Origin: a virus
Direction: 5' to 3' (one strand)
Length of the DNA stretch: 42,736 bases
Virus record (IMG/VR): IMGVR_UViG_3300043773_000468
Span: 1 to 42,736 of that record
Under the pieces are notes generated by a model, which saw nothing but the letters and a program-made list of their open reading frames with translations, searched no databases and was not told where the DNA came from. The number at the start of each line of letters is the position of its first letter. Within the stretch, counting starts at the first letter, position 1. The translations under genes and the position numbers were made by a program. Shown one piece after another: positions 1-8,834 of this stretch.

Positions 1-679
1 CTATGAAATATGCGGCTGTATTACCTTGAACTAGAGTAATATCGTCATATTGATTATATACAGTGGTATAAGTATTTGCTCTGGATTCCTGTACAGAAAC
101 CATCAAAGTAGATGTATCTACATTGGAAGACGCAATCTTGAAACGGCGTCGAGTATTTTGAGCATCCATTTCAAACTGACGAGTAATTACTTCACCCTGT
201 CTGATAACAACATTAGCAAAATTAAAAGCACCAGCTGTTTTAGAAACCGTGTTTGAATAAAGAGTAACAAATGGATAGTTAATACCGCTAATGTCAGCGC
301 CTAGAAGTCTTGTATATTTGTCTAGAGTAAGAGTTTGTGCTGTAGTGTCCTCTGAACCAATAGTAGGAGTAACTGTAATGTTAATCTTTGTTTCCGCACC
401 TTGACTGCTTCTTGGTGTATAATTCATCAACTTAGCAATTGATACCATGGATTCACGCAACTGGGCTGTGTCCATGAACGATTCGTTACCAACCATATTG
501 AGATAGTAGCCCATATAGTGTGTATTATAGGCCAGCAAGTCAATGAGAACTGACATACCAGAACCTTCAAAGTCAAAGTCTTGAAATTCAGACTGACTGC
601 GAAGATAGTTTTTCAGATTAGTTTTGATTGAGTCAAAATCAAGTTCTGATATTCTTAGTGAAGTGTTTGATGTACTCAT
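1..679 (-). CDS. 6: Baseplate wedge subunit gp6 (C-terminus beyond left edge)
   Basis: The reading frame opens with an ATG at 679, overlapping the stop of gp25 as ATGA, and stays open to the left edge, giving 226 N-terminal residues of a longer protein. The start reads MSTSNTSLRISELDFDSI, followed by FEGSGMSVLIDLLAYNTHYMG and a segment around NMVGNESF, which is the characteristic N-terminal region of T4 gp6 and baseplate-J-like wedge proteins. In T4, gp6 forms the inner ring of the baseplate wedge and binds gp25 and gp53, both encoded just upstream here. The gene order gp25-gp6 is the usual one in T4-type phages. The rest of the protein lies outside the window. Confidence 0.88.
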   Translation of the reverse strand, partial: MSTSNTSLRISELDFDSIKTNLKNYLRSQSEFQDFDFEGSGMSVLIDLLAYNTHYMGYYLNMVGNESFMDTAQLRESMVSIAKLMNYTPRSSQGAETKINITVTPTIGSEDTTAQTLTLDKYTRLLGADISGINYPFVTLYSNTVSKTAGAFNFANVVIRQGEVITRQFEMDAQNTRRRFKIASSNVDTSTLMVSVQESRANTYTTVYNQYDDITLVQGNTAAYFI

Positions 680-1077
680 CTAATGCGCTCTAGGAATAAG
701 TTGATAGTCGCGGGTTCGTTTCTGTTTAGTATCGTTATAAAGAGTTTTACATTATAACCATTATTGTCATAATCAAAACTAACTCTCAAATCTTCAATCT
801 TGACTCTAGGTTCAAAATTGGTAATAACCTCGCGAATAGCATTGTTTAGAAAATTGGCTGTAATTGGTGTTGCATTATCAAACAGTAGTTTTAATGCGTT
901 TGAGCCGATATATGGCTGAAACGGCTTGTCGTAAAAATTAGTCAAAACTAGATTACGAACAGACCTCTTGATAGCCTCAATGCCTGTTTTTTTCATGACA
1001 TCCTTTGTTGTCGGATGTGGCATGAAATCGAGGTCTAAATCTGCATAATCTTTTTTACGTGCGACTGTATTTACCAT
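676..1077 (-). CDS. 25: Baseplate wedge subunit gp25
   Basis: A 133-residue protein of the GPW/gp25 family, almost the same length as T4 gp25 (132). The centre carries the family pattern GIEAIKRSVRNLVLTNFYDKP, the equivalent of the conserved 'ai..sl.nll.t..gEr...p..G' stretch, then a C-terminal half with the alternating pattern of the gp25 fold (FEPRVKIEDLRV). In T4, gp25 joins gp6 and gp53 in the wedge core and helps trigger sheath contraction. It overlaps gp6 by four bases, so the two are probably translationally coupled. A CATAAATA sequence lies only a few bases upstream of the start, too close to act as a promoter for this gene. Confidence 0.9.
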   Translation of the reverse strand: MVNTVARKKDYADLDLDFMPHPTTKDVMKKTGIEAIKRSVRNLVLTNFYDKPFQPYIGSNALKLLFDNATPITANFLNNAIREVITNFEPRVKIEDLRVSFDYDNNGYNVKLFITILNRNEPATINLFLERIR

Positions 1078-1095
1078 GTGATTATTTATGCTACC

Positions 1096-1965
1096 TTATC
1101 TTGGGCCGCCAGCGTTAGGATTCTTTGGCGGTGGAATTGAAATTTCCATATCTTCTGCTCCGTCTGCTGACTCCGAAGATCCGGAATTAAGATATATATT
1201 GCTTCCGTCCATTCCAATAATACCACCAGCTTTCATAGACATCTTGCCGCCAGATTCCTGACGCATTACACCAGAAGCCTTGATATCTACGCTGCCGCCA
1301 GTGGACTCAGCTTTCATTGCGCCTTCAGACTTAACGTCAATAGTGCTACCAGCATCTATCATGATCTTACCTGATGCACCAATACCAACGTCTACTTGAC
1401 CAAGAATAGATACGGATTCTGTAGTCGATGAAAGAGATAGACCACCGTCAGAGATAATATTTGTTACACCCTCGGTTGTAATCTCTGTAGAACCTTCAAT
1501 TTTGGTTGTCATGTTCTTTGCAGATGTGTCCATGTTACCACGAACAACCGTATTCATATTCTTGGCTGTAATATTCATATCGCCATGAACTACTGTATTA
1601 TGATTACCATGAACAGTTGCATTATAATCGCCCTCAACCATCAGTGAACAATCGCCCTTTACAGTTACATCATGAACACCTGTTATGAGCATTTTGTTTT
1701 CACCAAATACCACTGTATATTGACCATTATGTGATACAAATTGCATAGAACCGTCTGGCAAACACTGAAACATAGAACCGGAACGGTGTTGTACTGTTAT
1801 GCTTTCAGCGCCCTTACTATCATCAAGTGTAAGAGTATGTCCGGATCTTGTTCTGGTAGAAGTATAATTATTATAAGTTAATGCGCCAGATAATGATCTA
1901 GCGTCTTTTTTACCATCCCACTTTGGTTCAGTTTTAGTCTTAGAACTTGCGCTATCGTCTGCCAT
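1096..1965 (-). CDS. Central spike beta-helix protein, like gp5 C-terminal domain
   Basis: A 289-residue protein. After about 85 residues, roughly residues 100-175 show an eight-residue pattern with small residues and glycine (VKGDCSLM, VEGDYNAT, VHGNHNTV, VHGDMNIT), the VxGxxxxx repeat that builds the triple-stranded beta-helix of the T4 gp5 spike and of VgrG. The remaining 100 residues continue with Gly/Ser/Asp-rich strands and end in a proline-rich tail. It therefore looks like the needle of the cell-puncturing device, but as a separate gene; the OB-fold part is the next gene upstream. Spike function is inferred from repeat type and position. Confidence 0.75.
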   Translation of the reverse strand: MADDSASSKTKTEPKWDGKKDARSLSGALTYNNYTSTRTRSGHTLTLDDSKGAESITVQHRSGSMFQCLPDGSMQFVSHNGQYTVVFGENKMLITGVHDVTVKGDCSLMVEGDYNATVHGNHNTVVHGDMNITAKNMNTVVRGNMDTSAKNMTTKIEGSTEITTEGVTNIISDGGLSLSSTTESVSILGQVDVGIGASGKIMIDAGSTIDVKSEGAMKAESTGGSVDIKASGVMRQESGGKMSMKAGGIIGMDGSNIYLNSGSSESADGAEDMEISIPPPKNPNAGGPR

Positions 1966-1976
1966 AATTTATCCTT

Positions 1977-3251
1977 TTACTTCAACGCTTGTAGTGCTGT
2001 TTTTCTACCCAACTTTACAACACCTGTTACTCCCATTGCAAAACCTGCCATTTTATTTACTTTATCTCTCGAAGGTAATCCAGGAGCAACGTTCTTTTGC
2101 ATTTGAGTCACAGCCTTAGTTAATTCTTCTGTTGGTAATCTATTAAACATTTCATTTAATACTCCAGAAGATCCGCCAAACATATTAGCGCCAGGAAATA
2201 CTCCAGGAAACTGTAATCCATTTGACATAAGAGAAGAAAATGCTTCCGCTAGTTTCTGCACTGGTTCAGGTAATAAACTTGTTATGGCGCCAGTCGCATC
2301 AATAGACATAGGAATATCACCAAATGGTCCACCAGTCATTGTAAAACTGACGGGCGGTAAACTATCTAATCCAGCTAAAGAAGGATTAGACTGCAATTGC
2401 TGAAACGCTCCAACTAGACCTGCTATATCTCGCGCGCCCGAGAGAAGATTGGCCGCAGTATCAAAAAATGTTGCTGGATTTACTTTGGTTGCGGTATTAA
2501 ATGTTCCTGACTCTGCTATCTCTATTGTCTGCATTAGACCAGAAATAGCAGTTAATGCATTACCAATTTCTGGAGGAATATTCTTATATAATTCGCTTAC
2601 TAATGCTTGAGGCATATTTGACATTAAAGAACCAATGCTCATGCTCATTCCAGGTAATTGACCTAATAAATCGCTTGTCAATATTTGAGAAAATGCTTGA
2701 GTGGCTGTCGATACGTTTGTAACCTGAGGTATTACCATTCCAACCAAGGGAGCAAGAGATGCTGTTGAAATAATACCTTTTGTCATATTGGTATTATAAG
2801 CACCTTTTTCTTTTGGTGGTCTAGTATCGGCTTCACCCTTACCTGCATCCGGCGGTTTATTAACATTAGGCATTTCATAGTTTCTGGCCAGTTTCAATGC
2901 TGGATTTTCCCAACCGCCCATTGTATTGCCAGGAATACCATTTTCTTCTGCAATATCAGGTAATGCACTCATAATTTGGAGATGATTTGTGCCACCCTGA
3001 CCTTCGAACTTATAGCAAAGAACCGCTGTACCATTTTCTGGCGGTGGATTATTATTAATTGCGCCATGCTGAGTTCCCTGAGAAGCATTTCTGCTCCAAG
3101 CCTTGTGTCTTACATCGACGCCCGTTCCCTCAATTTCAGGAAAGATAACTTTTACACCACCAGACAACTCTGGGTCAAAGTTCTCAGTGTCGCCGTATCC
3201 TCCCTGACACACGATTCCGTATATCAATTTACCTTGATTAGGATAAGCCAT
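1977..3251 (-). CDS. Baseplate hub OB-fold protein, gp5 N-terminal-like
   Basis: 424 residues. The first 110 resemble the OB-fold of T4 gp5/VgrG: a strand with GKLIYGIVCQGGYG, then GGVKVIFPEIEGTG, and the NGTAVLCYKFEGQG segment. No lysozyme motif follows. Instead residues 150-424 are a low-complexity, Met/Ser/Leu/Pro-rich stretch (for example LPGMSMSIGSLMSNMPQ) without recognisable domains. In T4 a single gp5 joins OB-fold, lysozyme and beta-helix; here the OB-fold and beta-helix are separate genes and the lysozyme is probably in the 757-residue protein at 9037-11310. The start overlaps the upstream hub gene stop (TAATG). Confidence 0.65.
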   Translation of the reverse strand: MAYPNQGKLIYGIVCQGGYGDTENFDPELSGGVKVIFPEIEGTGVDVRHKAWSRNASQGTQHGAINNNPPPENGTAVLCYKFEGQGGTNHLQIMSALPDIAEENGIPGNTMGGWENPALKLARNYEMPNVNKPPDAGKGEADTRPPKEKGAYNTNMTKGIISTASLAPLVGMVIPQVTNVSTATQAFSQILTSDLLGQLPGMSMSIGSLMSNMPQALVSELYKNIPPEIGNALTAISGLMQTIEIAESGTFNTATKVNPATFFDTAANLLSGARDIAGLVGAFQQLQSNPSLAGLDSLPPVSFTMTGGPFGDIPMSIDATGAITSLLPEPVQKLAEAFSSLMSNGLQFPGVFPGANMFGGSSGVLNEMFNRLPTEELTKAVTQMQKNVAPGLPSRDKVNKMAGFAMGVTGVVKLGRKTALQALK

Positions 3252-4495
3252 TAAACAATACCTCCACCAACTGTATCAGCTACGCAATCCATTGTAGTTG
3301 TGCCGTAGCCACCTGCTTTTAATGTATGTGTTAAACTATGTATTAGATATAGACCAGAACCATAATTTTCGTACTTTTCTGTTTCTTTATTGATAAAATA
3401 AACTTCAATCATTCGACCTGCATGTAGAACTGGATTCCATGGTACTGTCAATCTCAAAGCAATCTTGTCTTGCTCAAGTAAATTCATTCTGGCCTGACGA
3501 AGCAGCAAGTGCTTTTCTACATCTGTATTACACGAATCCTGTCTCTTGGCTGAATTGAAATTGGTAAACGATGTCATATATTCACCACGACCAATACCGC
3601 AACCTCTCGCTTTATTTCCAAGCAAGTGATATGATTTCAGCATGGGATTTACAACGACCAAAGATGCCATCTGAGAACCATCTAAATCAACGCCGTTTAA
3701 TATGTCAGATAGATAATCAAAATCGCAAGGAAAAGAATGTGTGAGAATAGATTCTGGATGACCATAACCAGCATGTACGCCAGTCTCTTGAAAGAAGAAC
3801 CGAGCAACACCATTATTTGGCGCTGTCAAACTACGCAAAGACCTAAAGTGATGCAATCCTCTTGGATCACCAGACTTAAAGTTCTCATAAGTCATGTAGT
3901 GTATAAAAGACGGATCATCACCAGCTAGAGCAACGTCAGCCTGTTGATTAATTACCTGAAATGGGTGTATATTTTCAGCAATGTAATCTCTTGCTGGACC
4001 AGAAGTTTCAACATCCGTATTGATTGCATTAACACAAGTGCCTAAAATTTCGCTGACTATTGCTGACGGAGATACACACTTCCAAGATTTAGAAACAAGA
4101 TTTCTAGCATCATTTAATAGAGTATCATCACAACCTTGCAGTGTAAATTCTTCTGTATTATTGTTGATAAGTTTTCTATTTTCTAATCTGTATATTCTGG
4201 TAGATGCTTCCATTCTGTCTAGCATATTAAAGCCATTAAGAATGGGTCTTATAACTTTTATATTGGCCACAGCAGACTTAAAATTATCAAAAATCTTTAT
4301 GATTGGAGTCTGCATAAAACTGTGAAATTTCATTGACGTTTGCAGACCTGGAGTCAATAAACTTTCTGTCATTGTTATTTCTTTGGCACTTAGATCACGA
4401 AATAGATAATCATTGGTTCCATCAAAAGAAACCTCAAATGATGTGGTCGTAAGACCGTGAAGTTCTGGACTATCAACTTGTTTAGGTGTTTCCAT
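3251..4495 (-). CDS. Baseplate hub subunit, gp27-like
   Basis: A 414-residue protein lying between the gp53 and gp5-like genes, where a gp27-type hub protein is expected (T4 gp27 has 391 residues). The sequence shows N-terminal strands (LHGLTTTSFEVSFDGTNDYL), a middle domain with SAIVSEILGTCVNAI and PFQVINQQADVAL, and a C-terminal half with MNLLEQDKIALRLTVPWNP and GLYLIHSLTHTLKAGGYGTTTM. The last segment matches the usual end of hub proteins of the gp27/gpD type, where a field of beta strands closes the ring above the spike. Assignment rests on these patterns and on gene order; T4 gp27 itself is very divergent. Confidence 0.65.
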   Translation of the reverse strand: METPKQVDSPELHGLTTTSFEVSFDGTNDYLFRDLSAKEITMTESLLTPGLQTSMKFHSFMQTPIIKIFDNFKSAVANIKVIRPILNGFNMLDRMEASTRIYRLENRKLINNNTEEFTLQGCDDTLLNDARNLVSKSWKCVSPSAIVSEILGTCVNAINTDVETSGPARDYIAENIHPFQVINQQADVALAGDDPSFIHYMTYENFKSGDPRGLHHFRSLRSLTAPNNGVARFFFQETGVHAGYGHPESILTHSFPCDFDYLSDILNGVDLDGSQMASLVVVNPMLKSYHLLGNKARGCGIGRGEYMTSFTNFNSAKRQDSCNTDVEKHLLLRQARMNLLEQDKIALRLTVPWNPVLHAGRMIEVYFINKETEKYENYGSGLYLIHSLTHTLKAGGYGTTTMDCVADTVGGGIV

Positions 4496-4497
4496 AA

Positions 4498-5394
4498 TTA
4501 AGGTCTTCTAAGAAATACTTTTTGATTTGTAAGATTTTCTAGTTCTGATACCAACTGATTGTAATATCTTGGTCTGATTATTTTAATAAGTCTCTTGTCA
4601 TCATTTAATTTTTCCTCATAGTCGTAATACGTTACTCTATCTCTGGAAATCGTTTCGAATACGGTTCTACCTGCTACAGTGTATGTAGAAAAGTCTGTCG
4701 TGTCTGTTAGAGTATTGTACGCATCCATTGGTTCAGTAGGTAAATCAATAGAGAGAATTGAACCATTTGCCGAAGAAGAATTGCCTATCAAATATTGATA
4801 AAGACTGGCCTGTCCAGATGTGTTGGCTAAAACGATTTGACCGTTAGAACTATTCCAGGCAATTACTTCTCCAGAAAATGTATTTGTAGCATTTGATGGA
4901 CCAACAAACGCAATTTCGCCTGGAGAAAAGTTAGTGGCACCAGCATCAAGTGTGAGTATTCCATCTGTAAGTTTTTTGTCGTTTATTACAAATCTGGTCG
5001 TATTAACAACTTGGGCCAATGGATTTTCTCTAGTGATGACTTTCTCATAGTGATGATAATTTGTTTTTGCCCACTCTATAGAACCATATTTTTTGATTAT
5101 ATATTTTTGAAATGTTCTGTCATCCATTGGCCAGTCATAATAAGGGTCATAAATGTTATTAGCATACAATATAACCCAGTGTGCTTCTGGTGTTCCATAT
5201 ATTCTGTCGGCTAAAGTTTCTGGTCTATCGCCATCACGGACGGAATAAAATTGATATGAATCGACGTTTGTTTCCATTACTTCTTTGATAATGCCGACAC
5301 GAAACAATATGTTTGTGACCGTATCGCGCTCAGACAGTAGAGACTTGTCTACTGTATATCTTACTAGCGGAAACTTATCAAGAAAATTTGACAT
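4498..5394 (-). CDS. 53: Baseplate wedge subunit gp53
   Basis: 298 residues. The N-terminal half has the LysM-like arrangement typical of gp53: YSVRDGDRPETLADRIYGTP, then HWVILYANNIYDPYYDWPMD and FQKYIIKKYGS. The remainder contains a beta-rich insert (residues 130-210) and ends with a strand about residues found at ITYYDYEEKLNDDKRLIKII. In T4, gp53 bridges neighbouring wedges around the hub. The protein is longer than T4 gp53 (196), as is common for T4-type phages outside the enterobacterial group. The start directly overlaps the gp48 stop (TAATG). Confidence 0.87.
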   Translation of the reverse strand: MSNFLDKFPLVRYTVDKSLLSERDTVTNILFRVGIIKEVMETNVDSYQFYSVRDGDRPETLADRIYGTPEAHWVILYANNIYDPYYDWPMDDRTFQKYIIKKYGSIEWAKTNYHHYEKVITRENPLAQVVNTTRFVINDKKLTDGILTLDAGATNFSPGEIAFVGPSNATNTFSGEVIAWNSSNGQIVLANTSGQASLYQYLIGNSSSANGSILSIDLPTEPMDAYNTLTDTTDFSTYTVAGRTVFETISRDRVTYYDYEEKLNDDKRLIKIIRPRYYNQLVSELENLTNQKVFLRRP

Positions 5395-6425
5395 TAGAAT
5401 CCTTCCAGAACTCTTCTCTTGTGAACAATTTCAATTTCTCTGAATCCAAGACTCAATCTTACAGCCACTGGACTACCATCTCTAAATGTAGAATACGCGC
5501 CGCTCTGAGGTGCATAGTCAATATCAATTCTCTCTAGAACGCAAGTATTGATGCGCGGCAAATTCAGATTTTCTATACCCTGTCTAAAGAATGTAATATC
5601 AAATTCAGCAGGTGGAACAAAAGCAAATCCTGCCAAGTCTAATTCTGGAGCAGCATGATATCTAAGTGTTCTGATAATTTCTCTTACTGTCTGTGCTTCC
5701 GATGCTGATCTCGGTGCTAAGAATAATTCAAACATCCACTGTCTCTGAGGACGAGTGGCAAATAGAACTTCAACACGAGGATTGATAGGATAGCCGGCAA
5801 TCTTAGAACCGTTTTTCAATACTTGACCTGCCACATTGGTACCGACATCAAAAATTGTAGCAACTTTACCAGACAAGGAATCTGAAATACCTTTTGCTAG
5901 AGAAGACACAAGACTACCGCCCATTGCGGTAAGAGATGCTTCCTCGTATTTGTTATCTTCGGTATATACTAGACCGCCGTTAGGCATGTGCAAGGCTATT
6001 GATTCTTTAATTCTTCTTGTAAATCTCGGAATAGAAAACGCTTCTCTTTGACCTCTATCACCAGCTCCAAATCCATCGGAAGCATCTGACAAAATATTAC
6101 CAAATCTTAGATTGTCGACCTTTGAATATTCATTGCTAAGTATGTTGGTTCTATAAGAATATGCAGACCTACTACCACCACCAAAATTTTCTGAGTATAC
6201 TGGGACGTTGATGTTTATTACCATATAATGAGAGTTATCCTGCATAGTCAAATCTTCAGGAAAAATTCTGCTAGTAAAATCGTAAATGCTCTGTTCTAGA
6301 CCTGTTGGGTCTTCTACTTTCAGATTTAGTAATTCATCCCAACTCGGCAACTCTCTTGGTGCTTGTTCTGGAAAATTTCCTGTTTCGCTGTCTGGTCGTA
6401 TTGGTCGTCTGTCGCTCGGCGCCAT
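5394..6425 (-). CDS. 48: Baseplate tail-tube cap gp48
   Basis: 343 residues, close to T4 gp48 (364). The C-terminal half carries the recognisable tail-tube-fold region: NPRVEVLFATRPQRQWMFEL, then a stretch APRSASEAQTVREIIRTLRY with YHAAPEL, then PRINTCVLERIDIDYAP and the closing FREIEIVHKRRV. gp48 sits at the tube-baseplate junction and, with gp54, starts tail tube polymerisation. It is the first gene of the leftward late block; a T4-type late promoter sequence lies 26 bases upstream of its ATG. Confidence 0.82.
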   Translation of the reverse strand: MAPSDRRPIRPDSETGNFPEQAPRELPSWDELLNLKVEDPTGLEQSIYDFTSRIFPEDLTMQDNSHYMVININVPVYSENFGGGSRSAYSYRTNILSNEYSKVDNLRFGNILSDASDGFGAGDRGQREAFSIPRFTRRIKESIALHMPNGGLVYTEDNKYEEASLTAMGGSLVSSLAKGISDSLSGKVATIFDVGTNVAGQVLKNGSKIAGYPINPRVEVLFATRPQRQWMFELFLAPRSASEAQTVREIIRTLRYHAAPELDLAGFAFVPPAEFDITFFRQGIENLNLPRINTCVLERIDIDYAPQSGAYSTFRDGSPVAVRLSLGFREIEIVHKRRVLEGF

Positions 6426-6450
6426 TTTCTTTCCTTACGGTTGTTCTATA

Positions 6451-6458
6451 TATTTATA
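6451..6458 (-). promoter_or_regulatory. T4-type late promoter TATAAATA before gp48
   Basis: On the minus strand the exact octamer TATAAATA lies about 26 bases upstream of the gp48 ATG, in the 32-base gap between the divergent gp48 and gp4 genes. This octamer is the -10-like element of T4 late promoters, read by gp55/gp33-modified RNA polymerase, and gp33 is encoded at 13669-13896. It is the only exact copy noticed in the window; gp55 is not in the window. The gp4 start codon overlaps its last base on the other strand. Confidence 0.5.
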
Positions 6459-6895
6459 TGGCATATAAAGGTAAATTTTCACCAAAAAATCCCAAGAAAT
6501 ACAAAGGCAACCCAACGAACATCGTTTATCGTTCGTTATGGGAACTCAGGGTTATGAAGTATTTAGATGATAATCCCGCAATATTAGAGTGGGGATCAGA
6601 GGAATTGGCTATACCCTATGTGTGTCCAACAGACAATCGTATGCACAGATATTTTCCTGATTTCGTAGTAAAAGTAGCAACAAAAGATGGTGTTGTCCAG
6701 ACCATGATTTTAGAGGTCAAGCCCAAAAAAGAAACAAGAGAGCCAGTCAAGAAGAAGAAAGTTACCAAGCAATATATCACTGAGGTCATGACATGGGGCA
6801 AAAATCAGGCCAAATGGAAAGCGGCTCAAGAATATTGTCTGGATCGTGGTTGGACATTCAAACTCTTAACGGAAGATCATCTGGGGATTAAATAA
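6458..6895 (+). CDS. 4: Head completion protein gp4
   Basis: 145 residues starting MAYKGKFSPKNPKKYKGNP, which closely parallels the start of T4 gp4 (also called gp50; 150 residues). Further conserved segments are VYRSLWELRVMKYLD, ILEWGSEELAIPY, RYFPDFVVKV and the ILEVKPKKET motif; the D-x-E/K arrangement (YFPDF ... LEVKPK) is that of a PD-(D/E)XK-like nuclease fold. gp4 acts late in head maturation, before tail attachment. The open frame extends upstream to 6305 inside gp48, but the ATG at 6458 gives the family start. There is no clear Shine-Dalgarno sequence before it. First gene of the plus-strand block. Confidence 0.9.
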   Translation: MAYKGKFSPKNPKKYKGNPTNIVYRSLWELRVMKYLDDNPAILEWGSEELAIPYVCPTDNRMHRYFPDFVVKVATKDGVVQTMILEVKPKKETREPVKKKKVTKQYITEVMTWGKNQAKWKAAQEYCLDRGWTFKLLTEDHLGIK

Positions 6896-6903
6896 ATATC
6901 TCT

Positions 6904-7407
6904 ATGGCTACAAAATACACATCAAAAGAACTATTCGACTGGATGACAGAAAAAGCAAGAAGTGCTTCTTCTATGCGTAATAGACTTATGCAATTAGAGG
7001 GTCAGAAAAGAGGCACACCTGTTACGGGCAAAATGTTCTTTTTAAAGTATGATCCTAAGACCAAAGATAAGCTACCGATATACGACATTTATCCTCTGGT
7101 ATTTCCGCTAGAACAATACAACGATGGATTCTTAGGATTAAACATTCATTATTTGGATGTAAATGCGCGTATCGGTCTATTAGGTCGTCTCCAAGAATAT
7201 GCAACATCTAAAAAATATACACCAAAAACTAGGTTGCAAATATCATACGATCTTCTTAGTTCGTCAAAAAGTGTGAGTTCTATTATGGCACCAGCCGTAA
7301 AAAGATATCTGTTTGGTCATGTTCGCTCAAGATTTATAGAAATACCAGCAACAGAATGGGATAAAGCAGCACAACTATCCCTAGAACTATTCATAAGAAA
7401 AGGCTAA
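6904..7407 (+). CDS. Conserved T4-type virion-associated protein
   Basis: 167 residues. The sequence pattern FFLKYDPKTKDKLPIYDIYP, FPLEQYNDGFLGLNIHYL and the late segment RSRFIEIPATEWDKAAQL recurs in a conserved protein of marine and rhizobial T4-type phages usually found near gp4 and baseplate genes. No catalytic motif is visible. It is eight bases downstream of gp4 and one base upstream of the next gene, so it is probably made late with structural proteins. The exact role is unknown to me; a tail or neck structural role is a guess from context. Confidence 0.6.
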   Translation: MATKYTSKELFDWMTEKARSASSMRNRLMQLEGQKRGTPVTGKMFFLKYDPKTKDKLPIYDIYPLVFPLEQYNDGFLGLNIHYLDVNARIGLLGRLQEYATSKKYTPKTRLQISYDLLSSSKSVSSIMAPAVKRYLFGHVRSRFIEIPATEWDKAAQLSLELFIRKG

Positions 7408-7408
7408 A

Positions 7409-8101
7409 ATGTCCAATTTACCAGTAACAAACCCGCTATCAAATCTTACTATGAATGATATGAAGGCAGTCAGTTCGATGTATGGCGGTCTAGCCAAATC
7501 TGCTAGATTTGCTGTAAGAATTGCACCAGCTAAATTACATCTAGAAGCTAATTACGGACCTTTTCTTAGAGACTTCACTTATCTCTGTGAGGCCGCTGAG
7601 ATGCCCGGTCGTGGATTCTTGAGTCTTGATGTTCGCTACTATGGACCAAATCAAAAATTGCCATATCAGACTCAATATGAAGACACAACAATGACTTTTC
7701 TATGTCGCTCGGAATCATTTGAAAGACAGTTCTTCGATGACTGGATGGAAATGATTAATCCAACAAACAGTTTTGATTTTAGCTATAGATCGGACTACGA
7801 AACAACGATAGAGATAATGCAATTGGCTGAATATTCAGCCGAAGCAGTTGTAGGACCAAATCAACCTGGCGCTAATAGAAAACCAAAAGAAACATACAGG
7901 ATTACGCTATACAACGCTTATCCTACATTAATAAATCCGCAGCCAGTTACATGGGCTGACGATCAATTTCAAAGACTGGCTGTGACATTTACTTACCATA
8001 AGTGGCGCCGTGCTGGATATGATCCTGCTGTTACAAGTAATCCAGACCTTGTAAAAGGAAGAACTAACATAATGCGAGGAACAACTCCAAATAGAGAGTG
8101 A
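7409..8101 (+). CDS. Tail-tube-fold protein, possible gp54 or tube-type subunit
   Basis: 230 residues. The segments ARFAVRIAPAKLHLEANYGP, LRDFTYLCEAAEMPGRGFLS, DTTMTFLCRSESFERQFFDD and TYRITLYNAYPTLINPQPV, then FQRLAVTFTYHKWRR, follow the order of the gp19/gp54 tail-tube fold (strand, 'aelPG', beta hairpin, 'v.f.y..w'). Because it sits next to a chaperone-like gene and the hub lysozyme rather than next to a sheath gene, it is more likely the baseplate-tube initiator gp54 or another hub tube ring than the main tube. T4 gp54 is longer (320), so the exact assignment is tentative. Confidence 0.6.
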   Translation: MSNLPVTNPLSNLTMNDMKAVSSMYGGLAKSARFAVRIAPAKLHLEANYGPFLRDFTYLCEAAEMPGRGFLSLDVRYYGPNQKLPYQTQYEDTTMTFLCRSESFERQFFDDWMEMINPTNSFDFSYRSDYETTIEIMQLAEYSAEAVVGPNQPGANRKPKETYRITLYNAYPTLINPQPVTWADDQFQRLAVTFTYHKWRRAGYDPAVTSNPDLVKGRTNIMRGTTPNRE

Positions 8102-8111
8102 GGAATATAAT

Positions 8112-8834
8112 ATGCTGCCTAAGATTGATACGCCGATATATGATGTGAAAATACCGTCAACGGGACAAGAGATAAAGATCCGCCCGTTTCTGGTAAAAGA
8201 AGAAAAATTGCTGCTCATGGCCGTAAAAAGCAATGATCCGCAAGAAATTATTAACACAACAAAGCAGGTCATAAACAACTGCCTGATTGACTCTGACATA
8301 AACGTTGATGCTTTGCCGTTTTTTGATATAGACTATTTGTTTATAGCCCTGAGGGCTAAGTCTATAGGAGAAAAGATAGAGGTAAATTTCATTTGTCAGA
8401 ACATGGTTGATAATAGTAAATGTGGAGGAAAATTTAAAGCTGAAATTGACATATCAAATGTTGAGGTTGTAAATAACGACAAATCTAGATTAGATATCAA
8501 GTTCAACGATAATCTGATTTTCAAGATGAAGTATCCAACTTATTCTATAATGAAACTAATAGACGGCAAAGAAGATGTAATTGAAAATAAGATTAAGATT
8601 ATCTCAGCCTCTATAGATAGAATATTCAGTAAGGGACAATACTACAGCAGTAAAGACTTTACACCGGAAGAACTGAGAGATTTTCTAGAGAATTTGACTC
8701 AGCAGCAATTTGAAAAACTTGATGAGTTCATTACTGACTTTCCAACATTCTATGCTACAGGCAACGGCAAGTGCCCGAAGTGTGGAAAAGAGCATTCAGT
8801 GAGGTACAAAGACTTTGTAAATTTTTTTCGATAA
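8112..8834 (+). CDS. 26: Baseplate hub/tail chaperone protein, gp26 family
   Basis: 240 residues beginning MLPKIDTPIYDVKIPSTGQE, with KIRPFLVKEEKLLLMAVKS and INNCLIDSDINVDALPFFDID, which match the T4 gp26 baseplate-hub family. Residues 220-230 hold a CPKCGKEH zinc-ribbon-like knuckle, paired with an earlier CQNM..SKCGG segment. In T4, gp26 acts in hub assembly around the tape measure gp29. The gene ends in a run of seven T, two codons before the stop, which is a perfect -1 slippery site into the next frame. Stop and next start overlap (TAATG). Confidence 0.78.
   Translation: MLPKIDTPIYDVKIPSTGQEIKIRPFLVKEEKLLLMAVKSNDPQEIINTTKQVINNCLIDSDINVDALPFFDIDYLFIALRAKSIGEKIEVNFICQNMVDNSKCGGKFKAEIDISNVEVVNNDKSRLDIKFNDNLIFKMKYPTYSIMKLIDGKEDVIENKIKIISASIDRIFSKGQYYSSKDFTPEELRDFLENLTQQQFEKLDEFITDFPTFYATGNGKCPKCGKEHSVRYKDFVNFFR
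8822..8828 (+). promoter_or_regulatory. Candidate -1 ribosomal frameshift site TTTTTTT
   Basis: Seven consecutive T are in the correct phase (T TTT TTT in the gp26 frame), one sense codon (CGA) before the TAA stop. A -1 slip continues into the frame of the 67-codon gene at 8834 without meeting a stop and would give a fusion of about 308 residues. This is the layout of tail-assembly chaperone pairs such as lambda G/GT. An alternative is simple translational coupling through the TAATG overlap; the two are not exclusive. Confidence 0.5.

Noticed and set aside
1084-1092. CATAAATA near the gp25 start as late promoter
   Set aside because: It stands only about five bases before the ATG, leaving no room for a transcription start and ribosome site.
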